Origin: Thermoanaerobacter sp049701115
GTDB lineage: Bacteria > Bacillota > Thermoanaerobacteria > Thermoanaerobacterales > Thermoanaerobacteraceae
Assembly (NCBI RefSeq): GCF_049701115.1
Contig: NZ_JBNATX010000023.1
Location: 1 to 34,474 of the forward strand
Direction: 5' to 3'
Length of the DNA stretch: 34,474 bases
The translations under genes were made by a program, and so were the position numbers. Positions 23,898 to 32,140 of this stretch are shown in pieces (the stretch's first letter is position 1; each line of letters starts with the position of its first letter). The notes under the pieces were generated by a model. The model ran no database searches, was not told the origin of the DNA, and saw nothing but the letters and a program-made list of their open reading frames with translations.

Positions 23898-25280
23898 CTA
23901 CTTCCCAATACAGAATCTTTCAAAAATCTGATTAATGACATCCTCTGTAGCAGTCTCTCCGGTGATTTTTCCTATTTCCTCTAAGGCTCCATTTACGTCT
24001 ATTGTTATCAAGTCTTCACTAAAACCTTTTTCAATAGCTTCAAGAACACTTTCCATATACTTCTTTGCATTCATAAGAGCCTCTTTATGTCTTGCATTAG
24101 TTATTATGTCTTCTTCACCCGCAGATACCCTACCTTTGAATACCAAATTGTATATTTCTGTCTCTAATCTATCAAGTCCCAACCCTTTTATAGTAGAAAC
24201 CTCTACTATTATACCATTTCCTACTAAATTTTTTAACTCTGTTTCATCAATTTTTTTTGGTAGATCAATTTTGTTAAGTACATATATGACATTCTTCCCA
24301 GAGATTATATCAAAAATTTCATAGTCTTCCTTTGAAAGTTCCCTCGAAGAATCTAAAACAAACAGGATAAGGTCAGCCTCAGCCAATACTTCCTTGCTCT
24401 TTTCTACACCTATTTTCTCTACAAGTTCATCTGTATGCCTTATTCCTGCCGTATCTATAAGTTTTATCGGAATACCTTTTATACTCATATATTCTTCTAT
24501 TACATCCCTCGTCGTACCAGGTATATCTGTCACTATAGCTCTTTCTTGTCTTAAAAGTGCATTTAAAAGAGAGGATTTTCCCACATTTGGTTTTCCTATT
24601 ATAGCAGTCTTAAGCCCCTCTCTTATTATTCGCCCACTTTCAGAAGCATCAATCAATTTTTCTATATCTTTCAATATTTCTTCAGCCCGTTTTTTGATTT
24701 CAGACTTCTCAAGCTCCTCCACATTTTCTTCCGGAAAATCAATTAAAGCCAGAAGATGACTTAAAAGTCCCATTATCTTGTCCCTCAACTCTCTCATCTT
24801 CTGTCCCAGTACTCCTGCCAGTTGTTTTTGTGCATACCTATTAGCAAGCATCGTCTTTGAAGTTATAATATCAATTACTGCTTCAGCTTGAGACAAATCT
24901 ATTCTTCCATTTAAAAAAGCCCTTTTAGTAAATTCTCCCGGTTCAGCAAGTCTAGCACCATTTCTTAAAACTAGCTCCAAAATTTTGGATGTCACTACAA
25001 TCCCACCATGACAGTTGATCTCCACGACATCTTCTCTGGTATATGTGTGAGGTTTTTTCATCACTGTCACCAGCACCTCATCATAAACCTCTCCTGTTTC
25101 AGGGTCTACGATATGCCCATAGTGAATTGTATGGCTTTTTACCGCCTTTATGTCCTTTTTTTTGAAGGGTCTAAAAATCCTCGAAAGAATTTCTAAAGCA
25201 TCTTCTCCACTTATTCTAACAATACCTATTCCTGCTTCACCAGGAAAAGTGGAAATAGCAGCAATAGTATCAAACTCCAT
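23898..25280 (-). CDS. mnmE: tRNA modification GTPase MnmE (TrmE)
   Basis: 460 residues from ATG 25280, which begins MEFDTIAAISTFPGEAGIGI; an in-frame upstream ATG (25313) would add an atypical leader. The G domain carries GKPNVGKSSLLNALL, GTTRD, DTAG and NKID, and the protein ends in CIGK, the conserved C-terminal Cys motif. It partners with MnmG in tRNA wobble modification. It has its own promoter (25319-25347). Confidence 0.97.
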   Translation of the reverse strand: MEFDTIAAISTFPGEAGIGIVRISGEDALEILSRIFRPFKKKDIKAVKSHTIHYGHIVDPETGEVYDEVLVTVMKKPHTYTREDVVEINCHGGIVVTSKILELVLRNGARLAEPGEFTKRAFLNGRIDLSQAEAVIDIITSKTMLANRYAQKQLAGVLGQKMRELRDKIMGLLSHLLALIDFPEENVEELEKSEIKKRAEEILKDIEKLIDASESGRIIREGLKTAIIGKPNVGKSSLLNALLRQERAIVTDIPGTTRDVIEEYMSIKGIPIKLIDTAGIRHTDELVEKIGVEKSKEVLAEADLILFVLDSSRELSKEDYEIFDIISGKNVIYVLNKIDLPKKIDETELKNLVGNGIIVEVSTIKGLGLDRLETEIYNLVFKGRVSAGEEDIITNARHKEALMNAKKYMESVLEAIEKGFSEDLITIDVNGALEEIGKITGETATEDVINQIFERFCIGK

Positions 25281-25318
25281 TCTATCACCGACCTTCTGTT
25301 TCTTAACAATCACATAAA

Positions 25319-25347
25319 ATAATATACCAACTTTTCAACATTTTCAA
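25319..25347 (-). promoter_or_regulatory. Promoter of mnmE-mnmG-rsmG
   Basis: TTGAAA (25342-25347) and TATTAT (25319-25324) on the minus strand with 17-bp spacing, downstream of the jag terminator. Confidence 0.6.
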
Positions 25348-25360
25348 TCAAAAAATAAAA

Positions 25361-25378
25361 AAACCCATAAAAGGGTTT
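25361..25378 (-). terminator. Terminator after jag
   Basis: 6-bp stem aaaccc / gggttt with a 6-base loop, followed on the minus strand by ttttattttttg. It overlaps the jag stop codon. Confidence 0.8.
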
Positions 25379-25997
25379 ACTTTAAAGCAATTATAACTCT
25401 TCTATTAGGTTCTTCTCCTTCACTATAAGTTTCAACATAGGGATGATCTTGTAAAGCTAGGTGAATTATTCTTCTCTCATTAGGACTCATAGGTTCTAAT
25501 TCTATACTTTCCTTCGTCTCCATTACCTTCCTTGCTAACTTTCTAGCAAGTCGCGTTAGAGTCTCTTCTCTCCTCTTCCTATAATTTCCTGCGTCTAAGA
25601 CTATTCTCCTATATCTTTCATAACCTTTATATTTGCTTGCCACTACATTTACAAGGTACTGAAGAGCATCTAAAGTTTCCCCTCTTTTACCTATTAGAAG
25701 TCCCACATTTTTCCCTTGAAGATTAAATTTTATAGTATCCTCTGTCTCCTCGATATCAAAGGTTACATCCAGTTTCATAGCATTTATCACATTCTGCAAA
25801 AAATTTTTAGCACTTTCTTTGATGACATCCTTCAAAACCACTCTAACAATAGCCTGCTTGCTTATAAGACCTAGAAAACCTTTTCCCCCTTCGTCCAGAA
25901 CCTCTATGTCCACCATTTCTCTCGGAACGCCAAAATCCTGTAAAGCAAGATTTATGGCTTCCTCTACCGTTTTACCAGTTCTTATTAACTCTTTCAA
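25377..25997 (-). CDS. jag: RNA-binding protein Jag (SpoIIIJ-associated, KhpB)
   Basis: 206 residues from TTG 25997. Jag-N domain (about 1-50, RTGKTVEEAINLALQDFGV), KH-II domain with GLLIGKRGETLDALQYLVN, and R3H domain with NERRIIHLALQDHPYVET. It is an RNA-binding protein linked to cell-wall and division control in Firmicutes. GGGGG lies nine bases upstream of the start. It follows yidC directly. Confidence 0.95.
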   Translation of the reverse strand: MKELIRTGKTVEEAINLALQDFGVPREMVDIEVLDEGGKGFLGLISKQAIVRVVLKDVIKESAKNFLQNVINAMKLDVTFDIEETEDTIKFNLQGKNVGLLIGKRGETLDALQYLVNVVASKYKGYERYRRIVLDAGNYRKRREETLTRLARKLARKVMETKESIELEPMSPNERRIIHLALQDHPYVETYSEGEEPNRRVIIALK

Positions 25998-25998
25998 C

Positions 25999-26619
25999 TC
26001 AGGATTCCCCCTTGAGCGTCTTTGTCTCTCTCATAAAAATATACTGCTGAATTATCTGGAATATATTGCTTGTAACCCAGTAAATCCCCACTCCAGCCGG
26101 CAAAGTGACAGTAATATACCCCATAAAGAGGGACATGAAAATATTCATAGAATTTTGGCTCTTATCAGTAGCTATCATTGCAGAAGAGATATAGGTAGTT
26201 ACAGTAGCTAAAATTGGTATAATGTAGTAGGGGTCTCTTGCTGCCAAACTATGCATCCATAAAAAGGAAGCTGTAGAAAAAGCCGGGTAAGTCCTTAACA
26301 TCATAAAAAGAGGCCACAGTATTATCAACGGTAAAAGCATGGGAAGACATCCCCCAAAAGGATTTATCTTTTTTTCTTGATACAATTTCATTGTTTCAAT
26401 ATTAAGCTTCTGGGGATCTTTACCGTATTTTTTCTTTAGCTCCTCTACTAAAGGTTGTATTTCTTTCATCTTTTTCATCGTATCCATCTGTTTTAAATAA
26501 AAAGGCAAAAGAAGAACCCTTATAAAAACAGTAAAAATTATTATAGCTACACCATAATTTCCTACATAGTGATGAATAAACTCTAAAAGCTGTCCTAAAT
26601 ACATCGCAATCGTTGCCAT
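25999..26619 (-). CDS. yidC: Membrane protein insertase YidC (SpoIIIJ/OxaA family)
   Basis: 206 residues, five hydrophobic segments. The first core segment carries the essential Arg in FTVFIRVLLLPF; FGGCLPMLLPLIILWPLF and ITVTLPAGVGIYWVTSN are also typical. There is no lipobox or cleavable signal, so it is a short form. It inserts proteins into the membrane with or without Sec. GGAGG lies just upstream. Between yidD and jag, the standard order. Confidence 0.95.
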   Translation of the reverse strand: MATIAMYLGQLLEFIHHYVGNYGVAIIIFTVFIRVLLLPFYLKQMDTMKKMKEIQPLVEELKKKYGKDPQKLNIETMKLYQEKKINPFGGCLPMLLPLIILWPLFMMLRTYPAFSTASFLWMHSLAARDPYYIIPILATVTTYISSAMIATDKSQNSMNIFMSLFMGYITVTLPAGVGIYWVTSNIFQIIQQYIFMRETKTLKGES

Positions 26620-26638
26620 AATATACCTCCAAAAACAG

Positions 26639-26848
26639 TTATTTTACAGGGTCGTAACCTCCGGGGTTAAAGGGATTACAACGTAAAATCCTCCAAATAG
26701 ACATTAATCCTCCCTTTAAAAGTCCATATTTAGAAATTGCTTCTATAGAATATTGGGAACAAGTGGGATAAAATCTACAAGTCCTTGGCTTTAAGGGAGA
26801 AATATATTTCTGATATAACCTTATTAGAAATATGACAAAATTTTTCAT
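26639..26848 (-). CDS. yidD: Membrane protein insertion efficiency factor YidD
   Basis: 69 residues. FLIRLYQKYISPLKPRTC and RFYPTCSQYSIEAI then NPFNPGGYDPV are the family signature, with three cysteines. It is a small amphipathic peripheral membrane protein. The ATG overlaps the rnpA stop (ATGA). Confidence 0.95.
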   Translation of the reverse strand: MKNFVIFLIRLYQKYISPLKPRTCRFYPTCSQYSIEAISKYGLLKGGLMSIWRILRCNPFNPGGYDPVK

Positions 26849-27195
26849 TTTTCCCTCTCCTTATATAAAGGAGTTTTTTTAAGTAATTTTTCTATCGATT
26901 CTTTCAAAGTATGAAAGTCTATATCTGCAATCTTTCCCCTCGCCACAAATACCACATCGTAACCTTGCTCAAGAAAAGGATTTAAATTTCTGAAGCTTTC
27001 ATGAAGAAGTCTTTTTACCCTATTTCTAACTACACTCTTTCCTATTTTTTTGCTGACAGAATAACCCACCCTGTTTATCTTAAGTCCATTTGCCATATAA
27101 TACATTACCACAAATCGATTGGAAACGCTCTTTCCACCAGAATATACCCTTTTAAATTCTCTGGTCTTCTTCAGTTTTGTTACACTTCTTTTCAT
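26845..27195 (-). CDS. rnpA: Ribonuclease P protein component
   Basis: 116 residues. The RNR signature GKSVVRNRVKRLLHESFR is intact (about residues 55-72), preceded by LKKTREFKRVYSGGKSVSNR. It helps the RNase P RNA mature the 5' ends of tRNAs. GGAGG lies five bases upstream of ATG 27195. An intrinsic hairpin separates it from rpmH. Confidence 0.96.
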   Translation of the reverse strand: MKRSVTKLKKTREFKRVYSGGKSVSNRFVVMYYMANGLKINRVGYSVSKKIGKSVVRNRVKRLLHESFRNLNPFLEQGYDVVFVARGKIADIDFHTLKESIEKLLKKTPLYKEREK

Positions 27196-27216
27196 CTATA
27201 CCTCCACATGGCAAAA

Positions 27217-27233
27217 AAGGCCATTTAGGCCTT
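27217..27233 (-). terminator. Attenuator-type terminator between rpmH and rnpA
   Basis: 6-bp stem aaggcc / ggcctt with a 5-base loop and a run of Ts on the minus strand. It starts within the rpmH stop codon, so rpmH can be made in excess over rnpA. Confidence 0.7.
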
Positions 27234-27366
27234 AGGCTGTGAGTCTGTGTCTTCCTTTTAATCTTCTCCTTTTTAATACATTTCTTCCTGCTTTTGTGGA
27301 CATTCTTTTTCTAAAACCATGTACTTTTTTTCTATGTCTTTTTTTAGGTTGATAAGTGCGAAGCAT
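27232..27366 (-). CDS. rpmH: 50S ribosomal protein L34
   Basis: 44 residues: MLRTYQPKKRHRKKVHGFRK, then RMSTKAGRNVLKRRRLKGRH and RLTA. It was found by translating the stretch upstream of rnpA on the minus strand. GGAGGGG lies a few bases upstream of ATG 27366. First gene of rpmH-rnpA-yidD-yidC-jag. Confidence 0.97.
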   Translation of the reverse strand: MLRTYQPKKRHRKKVHGFRKRMSTKAGRNVLKRRRLKGRHRLTA

Positions 27367-27401
27367 TATTACCCCTCCTATAACCTAAAAATGCTATAAA
27401 A

Positions 27402-27430
27402 ATTATAACGTTAATTAAATGGGATGTCAA
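27402..27430 (-). promoter_or_regulatory. Consensus sigma-A promoter of rpmH
   Basis: TTGACA (27425-27430) and TATAAT (27402-27407) on the minus strand with 17-bp spacing, a perfect match to the consensus. It abuts the DnaA-box cluster; the TTATCAACA box at 27439 lies just upstream of it. Confidence 0.85.
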
Positions 27431-27629
27431 CAAAGACTTTATCAACAGGGAAAAATTTATCTACAGAAATTGTAGATAAAAATTTTTTTCTTAGTTGATA
27501 ATCTGTTGATAATTTGCTATTATAAAAGTAAACCTGTTGATAACTTATATAAATTTTAGCCACAGTTTTAAAAAGTTATTCACAGATTGTTGATAAGTTT
27601 GTGGATAAGTTGTTATTCCTGTGTGAATC

Positions 27630-27672
27630 GACCTATTTAAATCTTAAAAAAGCTTGATAGGTCAATTTTTTT
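27630..27672 (+). terminator. Terminator-like hairpin upstream of dnaA
   Basis: 7-bp stem gacctat / ataggtc with a 20-base loop, followed by aattttttttg on the plus strand. It lies inside oriC. Confidence 0.45.
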
Positions 27673-27703
27673 GTCGCAATTTTTCTTTAACATCATTTTT
27701 ATC

Positions 27704-27728
27704 AACAGTACCTTGAAAACTGTTTTTT
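27704..27728 (+). terminator. Second terminator-like hairpin upstream of dnaA
   Basis: 6-bp stem aacagt / actgtt followed by a T run on the plus strand. It overlaps the DnaA box at 27699-27707. Confidence 0.4.
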
Positions 27729-27852
27729 AAAAAAGAAATTTCAACAAAATTAAAAAGCACTTATCCACAAAAGAATTATGACGATAATATACTATGCCAC
27801 CCTTTTTATAAAATTATCCACAATTATCTCTTTAAGCCTAGGAGGTCATACG

Positions 27853-29184
27853 ATGTATGGTGATTACCGTCAAATTTGGGAGAGGATAGTGGAGGTTATA
27901 AAAAGTGAATTAACCCCCACCAGCTATAATACTTGGTTAGTTCATATAAAACCTTTGGCATTTTCAGAAGACACTTTATTTTTAAGCACCCCAAATACTT
28001 TTACAAAAAATATAATAAATGGAAGATATATTAACATAATTTACGACGCTGCATCTAAAGTTACAAATAAATTTATAGACATAAAAATACTATCAGAAGA
28101 TGAAGAAGAATACAAAGAAATAAAAGAATCCATGGAAAAGGAAAATTCTTTTGAATCTACTCTTTTATCGACTTTAAACCCAAAATACACCTTTGACACC
28201 TTTGTAGTAGGAAACAGCAATAAACTAGCTCATGCTGCGTGCCTTGCAGTTGCTCAGTCACCCGCAAAAGCCTACAACCCTCTTTTTATATACGGAGGAG
28301 TGGGCCTTGGAAAAACTCATTTAATGCATGCTATAGGTCATTTCATAAACAAAAACCATTCTGGCTACAAAATAATGTACGTGACATCTGAAACGTTTAC
28401 AAATGAATTAGTAAACTCTATTAAAGATGATAAAAACGAAGAATTCCGCAATAAGTACAGAAACATAGATGTCCTATTAATAGATGATATTCAGTTTATA
28501 GCCAATAAAGAACGGACACAAGAAGAATTTTTCCATACTTTTAATACTTTATATGAGGCTAACAAACAGATTGTTATATCAAGCGATAGGCCACCGAAAG
28601 AAATACCTACTCTGGAAGAAAGGTTAAGGTCAAGGTTTGAATGGGGACTTATTGCAGACATTCAGCCCCCAGACTATGAGACACGAGTAGCTATACTGAA
28701 GAAAAAAGCCCAATCAGAAAATTTAAACATCCCAGATGAAGTTCTTTCTTATGTGGCTGAAAAAATACAATCGAACATAAGAGAATTGGAAGGAGCCTTG
28801 ATACGTATAGTAGCTTTTGCAACACTTACAAAATCAAATATAGACTTAGAACTCACAAAACACGCACTAAAAGACATCGTCTCTAATAAAACGAGAGAAA
28901 TAACGGTTAAGCTTATTCAAGAAGAAGTATGTAAATACTACAACATAAAAATAGAAGATTTCAGGTCAAGAAAAAGAACCAAGAACATAGCATATCCCAG
29001 GCAAATAGCAATGTATTTAGCAAGAGAACTTACAGACCTATCTCTTCCTAAAATAGGAGAAGAATTTGGAAAAGATCACACCACTGTGATACACGCTTAT
29101 GAAAAAATTTCAAAAGAGATAAAACAGGACGAATCCCTTGCAAGACAGATCGAAGAGCTTAAAAAGAGGATAAAAGGTTATTAA
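27853..29184 (+). CDS. dnaA: Chromosomal replication initiator DnaA
   Basis: 443 residues from ATG 27853, which follows AGGAGGTCA; an in-frame ATG at 27778 would add an odd 25-residue leader. Domain I starts YGDYRQIWERIVEVI. The AAA+ core has Walker A GGVGLGKTHL and Walker B LLIDDIQFI. Domain IV has the DnaA signature KDHTTVIHAYEKI. It binds DnaA boxes, melts oriC and loads the helicase. Two perfect boxes (27761, 27814) lie near the start, consistent with autoregulation. A candidate -10 (TATACT, 27788-27793) has no clear -35. Confidence 0.98.
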   Translation: MYGDYRQIWERIVEVIKSELTPTSYNTWLVHIKPLAFSEDTLFLSTPNTFTKNIINGRYINIIYDAASKVTNKFIDIKILSEDEEEYKEIKESMEKENSFESTLLSTLNPKYTFDTFVVGNSNKLAHAACLAVAQSPAKAYNPLFIYGGVGLGKTHLMHAIGHFINKNHSGYKIMYVTSETFTNELVNSIKDDKNEEFRNKYRNIDVLLIDDIQFIANKERTQEEFFHTFNTLYEANKQIVISSDRPPKEIPTLEERLRSRFEWGLIADIQPPDYETRVAILKKKAQSENLNIPDEVLSYVAEKIQSNIRELEGALIRIVAFATLTKSNIDLELTKHALKDIVSNKTREITVKLIQEEVCKYYNIKIEDFRSRKRTKNIAYPRQIAMYLARELTDLSLPKIGEEFGKDHTTVIHAYEKISKEIKQDESLARQIEELKKRIKGY

Positions 29185-29219
29185 CATATAAACAGGGATA
29201 TCCCTGTTTATATGTTTTT
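29184..29219 (+). terminator. Terminator after dnaA
   Basis: 15-bp perfect arms (acatataaacaggga, 29184-29198, and its complement, 29201-29215) with a 2-base centre, then tttt. It begins on the last base of the dnaA stop codon. Confidence 0.8.
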
Positions 29220-29421
29220 GATATCAGCGTTTGTTAATAATGTTAATAACTTTTTAGACTTGTCCTCATTTTACTCACATCATAAAAACCTTCAATTTAA
29301 GCTTTTAAAATTAATACTCACAAATTAACAGCTTCTACTCCTCTTACTACTAAAGCTTATACTAAATAAATATTTTATGCCGCTTTTAAAATAAATATTC
29401 TTAAAAACAGGAGTGAAAAAT
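29220..29421 (+). other. dnaA-dnaN gap: candidate unwinding element with DnaA-trios
   Basis: Tandem TGTTAATAA (29232-29240, 29241-29249) and TTACTCACA (29271-29279) are one-mismatch DnaA boxes. Six contiguous triplets CTA CTC CTC TTA CTA CTA (29335-29352) resemble DnaA-trios (3'-GAT/AAT on the lower strand) and are followed by an AT-only stretch to about 29378. In B. subtilis the same gap holds the unwinding region. Confidence 0.6.
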
Positions 29422-30534
29422 ATGAAATTTGTGTGTGATAAAAATTCATTATCGGAAGGTATTAATACAGCTATAAAGGGGGTATCCTCCCGTACCACCC
29501 TCCCTATACTTCAGGGAATAAAGTTAATAGCAAAGAATGATAAGATAAAGTTTATAGGTACAGATCTTGAAATAGGGATCGAATGTGAGGTCCCTGCACT
29601 TGTGCAACAAGAAGGAGAAGCTGTAATTCCAGCAAGGGTTTTTTCTGACCTTGTAAAAAAACTTCCAGAAGGAGAAGTAGAGGTCGTAAGTGATACCAAT
29701 AATTTCATCAAAGTTGTATGCGGAGACATAAATTTTTCGCTTTCAGGCAGTAATCCCGAGGAATTTCCCGAGATACCCGAGGTATCAAGAGAAAAATCTT
29801 TCAAGCTTTCTCAATCGGTTCTCAAAGACCTCATAAAGAAAACGGTATTTTGTGTATCAGAAGAACAGACCAGACCTATTCTCACAGGAGTGCTCTTTGA
29901 GGTATTTCAAAACGAGATAAAGGCTGTAGCTCTGGATGGATTTAGAATGGCAATATATTCCTACAAATCCGAAGAAGCCTTTTTTGAAGAAGAAGTAGAA
30001 AAATATTCTCTCATAATTCCAGGGGATACTCTGGAGGAAATTTCGAAAATATTAAAAGAGGAAGAGGAGGATGTATACATATACTATACTTCAAATCAGG
30101 TGCTTTTCCAGATAAATAATACAAAAGTTATCTCAAGACTTCTTGAAGGAACTTTTATAAATTACAATGCAGTGCTGCCAAGAGATTTTAAAACAGAGGT
30201 TTTGGTAAACAAAGAAATTTTTATGGATAGCCTTGAAAGAGCTTCTTTGATAGCCGAAAGCAAAAATAATCTGGTAAAGTTTAATATTGGTGATAATTTC
30301 ATAATAATATCTTCAAATTCTGAAAAGGGAAGTATGTCAGAAAAACTTGAAGTAGAGGTAAAAGGAATGCTTCTTGAAATTGCGTTTAATTCTAGGTACT
30401 TGTTGGATGCTCTTAAAGCAATTGATGAAGAAGAAGTAGTACTTTATTTCATAAATAGTATAAATCCGCTAATAATAAAACCAGTAGGTGAAAAGGAATA
30501 TCTTTATATGATACTGCCGGTTAAACTGAATTAA
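29422..30534 (+). CDS. dnaN: DNA polymerase III beta subunit (sliding clamp)
   Basis: 370 residues from ATG 29422, with AGGAG 8 bases upstream; GTG 29413 in the same frame is less likely. MKFVCDKNSLSEGINTAIKG starts the first of three clamp domains, and the protein ends YMILPVKLN, with the conserved MPxR-like position. It forms the processivity ring. Confidence 0.97.
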   Translation: MKFVCDKNSLSEGINTAIKGVSSRTTLPILQGIKLIAKNDKIKFIGTDLEIGIECEVPALVQQEGEAVIPARVFSDLVKKLPEGEVEVVSDTNNFIKVVCGDINFSLSGSNPEEFPEIPEVSREKSFKLSQSVLKDLIKKTVFCVSEEQTRPILTGVLFEVFQNEIKAVALDGFRMAIYSYKSEEAFFEEEVEKYSLIIPGDTLEEISKILKEEEEDVYIYYTSNQVLFQINNTKVISRLLEGTFINYNAVLPRDFKTEVLVNKEIFMDSLERASLIAESKNNLVKFNIGDNFIIISSNSEKGSMSEKLEVEVKGMLLEIAFNSRYLLDALKAIDEEEVVLYFINSINPLIIKPVGEKEYLYMILPVKLN

Positions 30535-30547
30535 GAGGTGTGTTTTA

Positions 30548-30754
30548 ATGATAGAAATTTATATAAAAACGGAGTATATAACGCTGGGACAGTTTTTAAA
30601 ATATGCAAAAGTTTGTAATACGGGAGGGCAGGCAAAAGCTCTTATACAGGAGGGAAAGGTGAAAGTAAACGGCATAATAGAACTTAAAAGAGGAAGAAAA
30701 CTTTATAAGGGTGATATAATTGAAGTGGAGGGCAAGACTTTCATAGTAAAGTGA
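30548..30754 (+). CDS. yaaA: S4-domain protein YaaA
   Basis: 68 residues, one S4 RNA-binding domain: YITLGQFLKYAKVCNTGGQA then LIQEGKVKVNG and GRKLYKGDIIEV. Found between dnaN and recF in many Firmicutes; implicated in ribosome assembly. gaggtg lies seven bases upstream of its ATG. It is part of the dnaN-yaaA-recF-remB unit. Confidence 0.9.
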   Translation: MIEIYIKTEYITLGQFLKYAKVCNTGGQAKALIQEGKVKVNGIIELKRGRKLYKGDIIEVEGKTFIVK

Positions 30755-30764
30755 GGAGATCCTT

Positions 30765-31859
30765 TTGTACCTAAAGGAGATTCTTGTAGATAATTTTAGA
30801 AACTTAAAAAAACAAAAAATAGAGTTCTGCAGTGGATTAAATCTCATATATGGTTTAAATGCTCAAGGAAAAAGTAATCTCATAGAAGCTATAAGGATTC
30901 TCAGTATGGGAAGGTCCTTCAGAGGAAGTAAGATGTCTGAGATAATCAAATTTGGAGAACAGTATTTTTTCATAAGAGGTATTGTTGAAAGCAATGCTAT
31001 TTATGAGAAAAAAATAGAGTTTGGATACAGGTCCAACGGAAACAAGGTTGTAAAAGTAAATGGAAATAAGTTAAAGACCATGGGAGAGATTCTAGGTCAT
31101 TTTCTCACTGTAATATTTTCTCCTGAAGATATAGGAATAATAAAAGAAGGACCTTCCCGCAGGAGGAAATATTTAGATTCTTGTATTTCGGTCATAGACA
31201 AAAATTATTTTTTTGACCTTCTTCAGTATAACAGGGCATTGTCTAACAGAAACAGTCTACTTAGAAAAATAAGAGAAGAGGGAAAGGGTAAAGACCTTAT
31301 TGAAATATTTGATGAGAAACTTTCGGAATATGGAGCAAGGATAATAAAGAGAAGAGGACAGTACATAGACAAACTAAAAGAGATTATGACAAATCTTTTG
31401 ATGGAAATTTCGAATGAAAAACTGGATATAGTGTATTTAAATAGTGTAGGAGAAAAAGAAATCAAGGATGAAAATTTTATAAAAGAAAAATTAAAAGACA
31501 AATTGTCAAAGAGCCTGCCTTTTGATGTACAGTATATGTCTACACGAGTAGGGCCTCATAGGGAAGATTTTAAAGTGATTATAAACGGTTATGATTCGAG
31601 AATCTATTCTTCTCAAGGGCAGAAAAGAACTATAGTTCTAGCCCTTAAACTTTCTGAATTAGAAATTTTAAAAGAAGAAACAGGTGAAAAGCCTGTTTTG
31701 CTTTTGGATGATGTCATGTCTGAATTAGATGAAAATAGAAAAAGATATGTATTGAAAAAGATAAAGGAAATTCAATCTTTTATAACTCATACTACGAGAT
31801 CAGATGTAAAAGGAGATTGTATTTTTAGAATTCATGATGGGATTGTTATGAGAGAATAG
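30765..31859 (+). CDS. recF: DNA replication and repair protein RecF
   Basis: 364 residues from TTG 30765, with GAGGAG six bases upstream. Walker A GLNAQGKSNLIEAI, SPEDIGIIKEGPSRRRKYLD and Walker B LLLDDVMSELDENRKR are present, an SMC-like ABC ATPase. It loads RecA at gaps with RecO and RecR. In an operon with yaaA and remB. Confidence 0.97.
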   Translation: MYLKEILVDNFRNLKKQKIEFCSGLNLIYGLNAQGKSNLIEAIRILSMGRSFRGSKMSEIIKFGEQYFFIRGIVESNAIYEKKIEFGYRSNGNKVVKVNGNKLKTMGEILGHFLTVIFSPEDIGIIKEGPSRRRKYLDSCISVIDKNYFFDLLQYNRALSNRNSLLRKIREEGKGKDLIEIFDEKLSEYGARIIKRRGQYIDKLKEIMTNLLMEISNEKLDIVYLNSVGEKEIKDENFIKEKLKDKLSKSLPFDVQYMSTRVGPHREDFKVIINGYDSRIYSSQGQKRTIVLALKLSELEILKEETGEKPVLLLDDVMSELDENRKRYVLKKIKEIQSFITHTTRSDVKGDCIFRIHDGIVMRE

Positions 31860-31871
31860 GGGGTTTTTGAA

Positions 31872-32129
31872 ATGTACATACATTTAGGCGGGGACGTAGT
31901 AGTTCCGGATAAAGAGATAATAGGGATTTTTGATATGAACATAGTGTCTACTTCTTCTGTAACCCTTCAATTTTTAAAAATAGCTGAAGAGGAAGGGTTT
32001 GTTGTAAATATATCCAAAGAAAAACCTAAGTCTTTTGTATTGACTGAGAGAGATAGAAAAAGTATCATATACTTATCTCCTATCTCTGCTGTTACTTTAA
32101 TAAGGAGAGCTCGCAAAATGTTTGAATGA
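31872..32129 (+). CDS. remB: DUF370 protein RemB (YaaB), extracellular matrix regulator
   Basis: 85 residues: MYIHLGGDVVVPDKEIIGIF then STSSVTLQFLKIAEEE and SPISAVTLIRRA. DUF370 / RemA-RemB family DNA-binding protein. RemA activates matrix genes in Bacillus; RemB sits beside recF and gyrB there. Start at ATG 31872, twelve bases after recF. Confidence 0.9.
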   Translation: MYIHLGGDVVVPDKEIIGIFDMNIVSTSSVTLQFLKIAEEEGFVVNISKEKPKSFVLTERDRKSIIYLSPISAVTLIRRARKMFE

Positions 32130-32140
32130 GGAGGTAAAAA

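Larger units (their letters stand above)
27430..27852. other. oriC: oriC, upstream DnaA-box cluster
   Basis: Perfect TTATnCACA boxes lie at 27576-27584 (+), 27600-27608 (-), 27761-27769 (+) and 27814-27822 (+). One-mismatch boxes (TTATCAACA, TTATCTACA, TTAGCCACA) lie at 27439 (+), 27457 (+), 27471 (-), 27504 (-), 27535 (-), 27556 (+), 27588 (-) and 27699 (+). The pair at 27457 and 27471 forms an inverted repeat. The region is very AT-rich and lies between rpmH and dnaA, as in other Firmicutes. Confidence 0.93.

Noticed and set aside
27671..27679. TTGTCGCAA resembling a Spo0A box inside oriC
   Set aside because: One mismatch to the consensus; not enough to claim Spo0A control of the origin.
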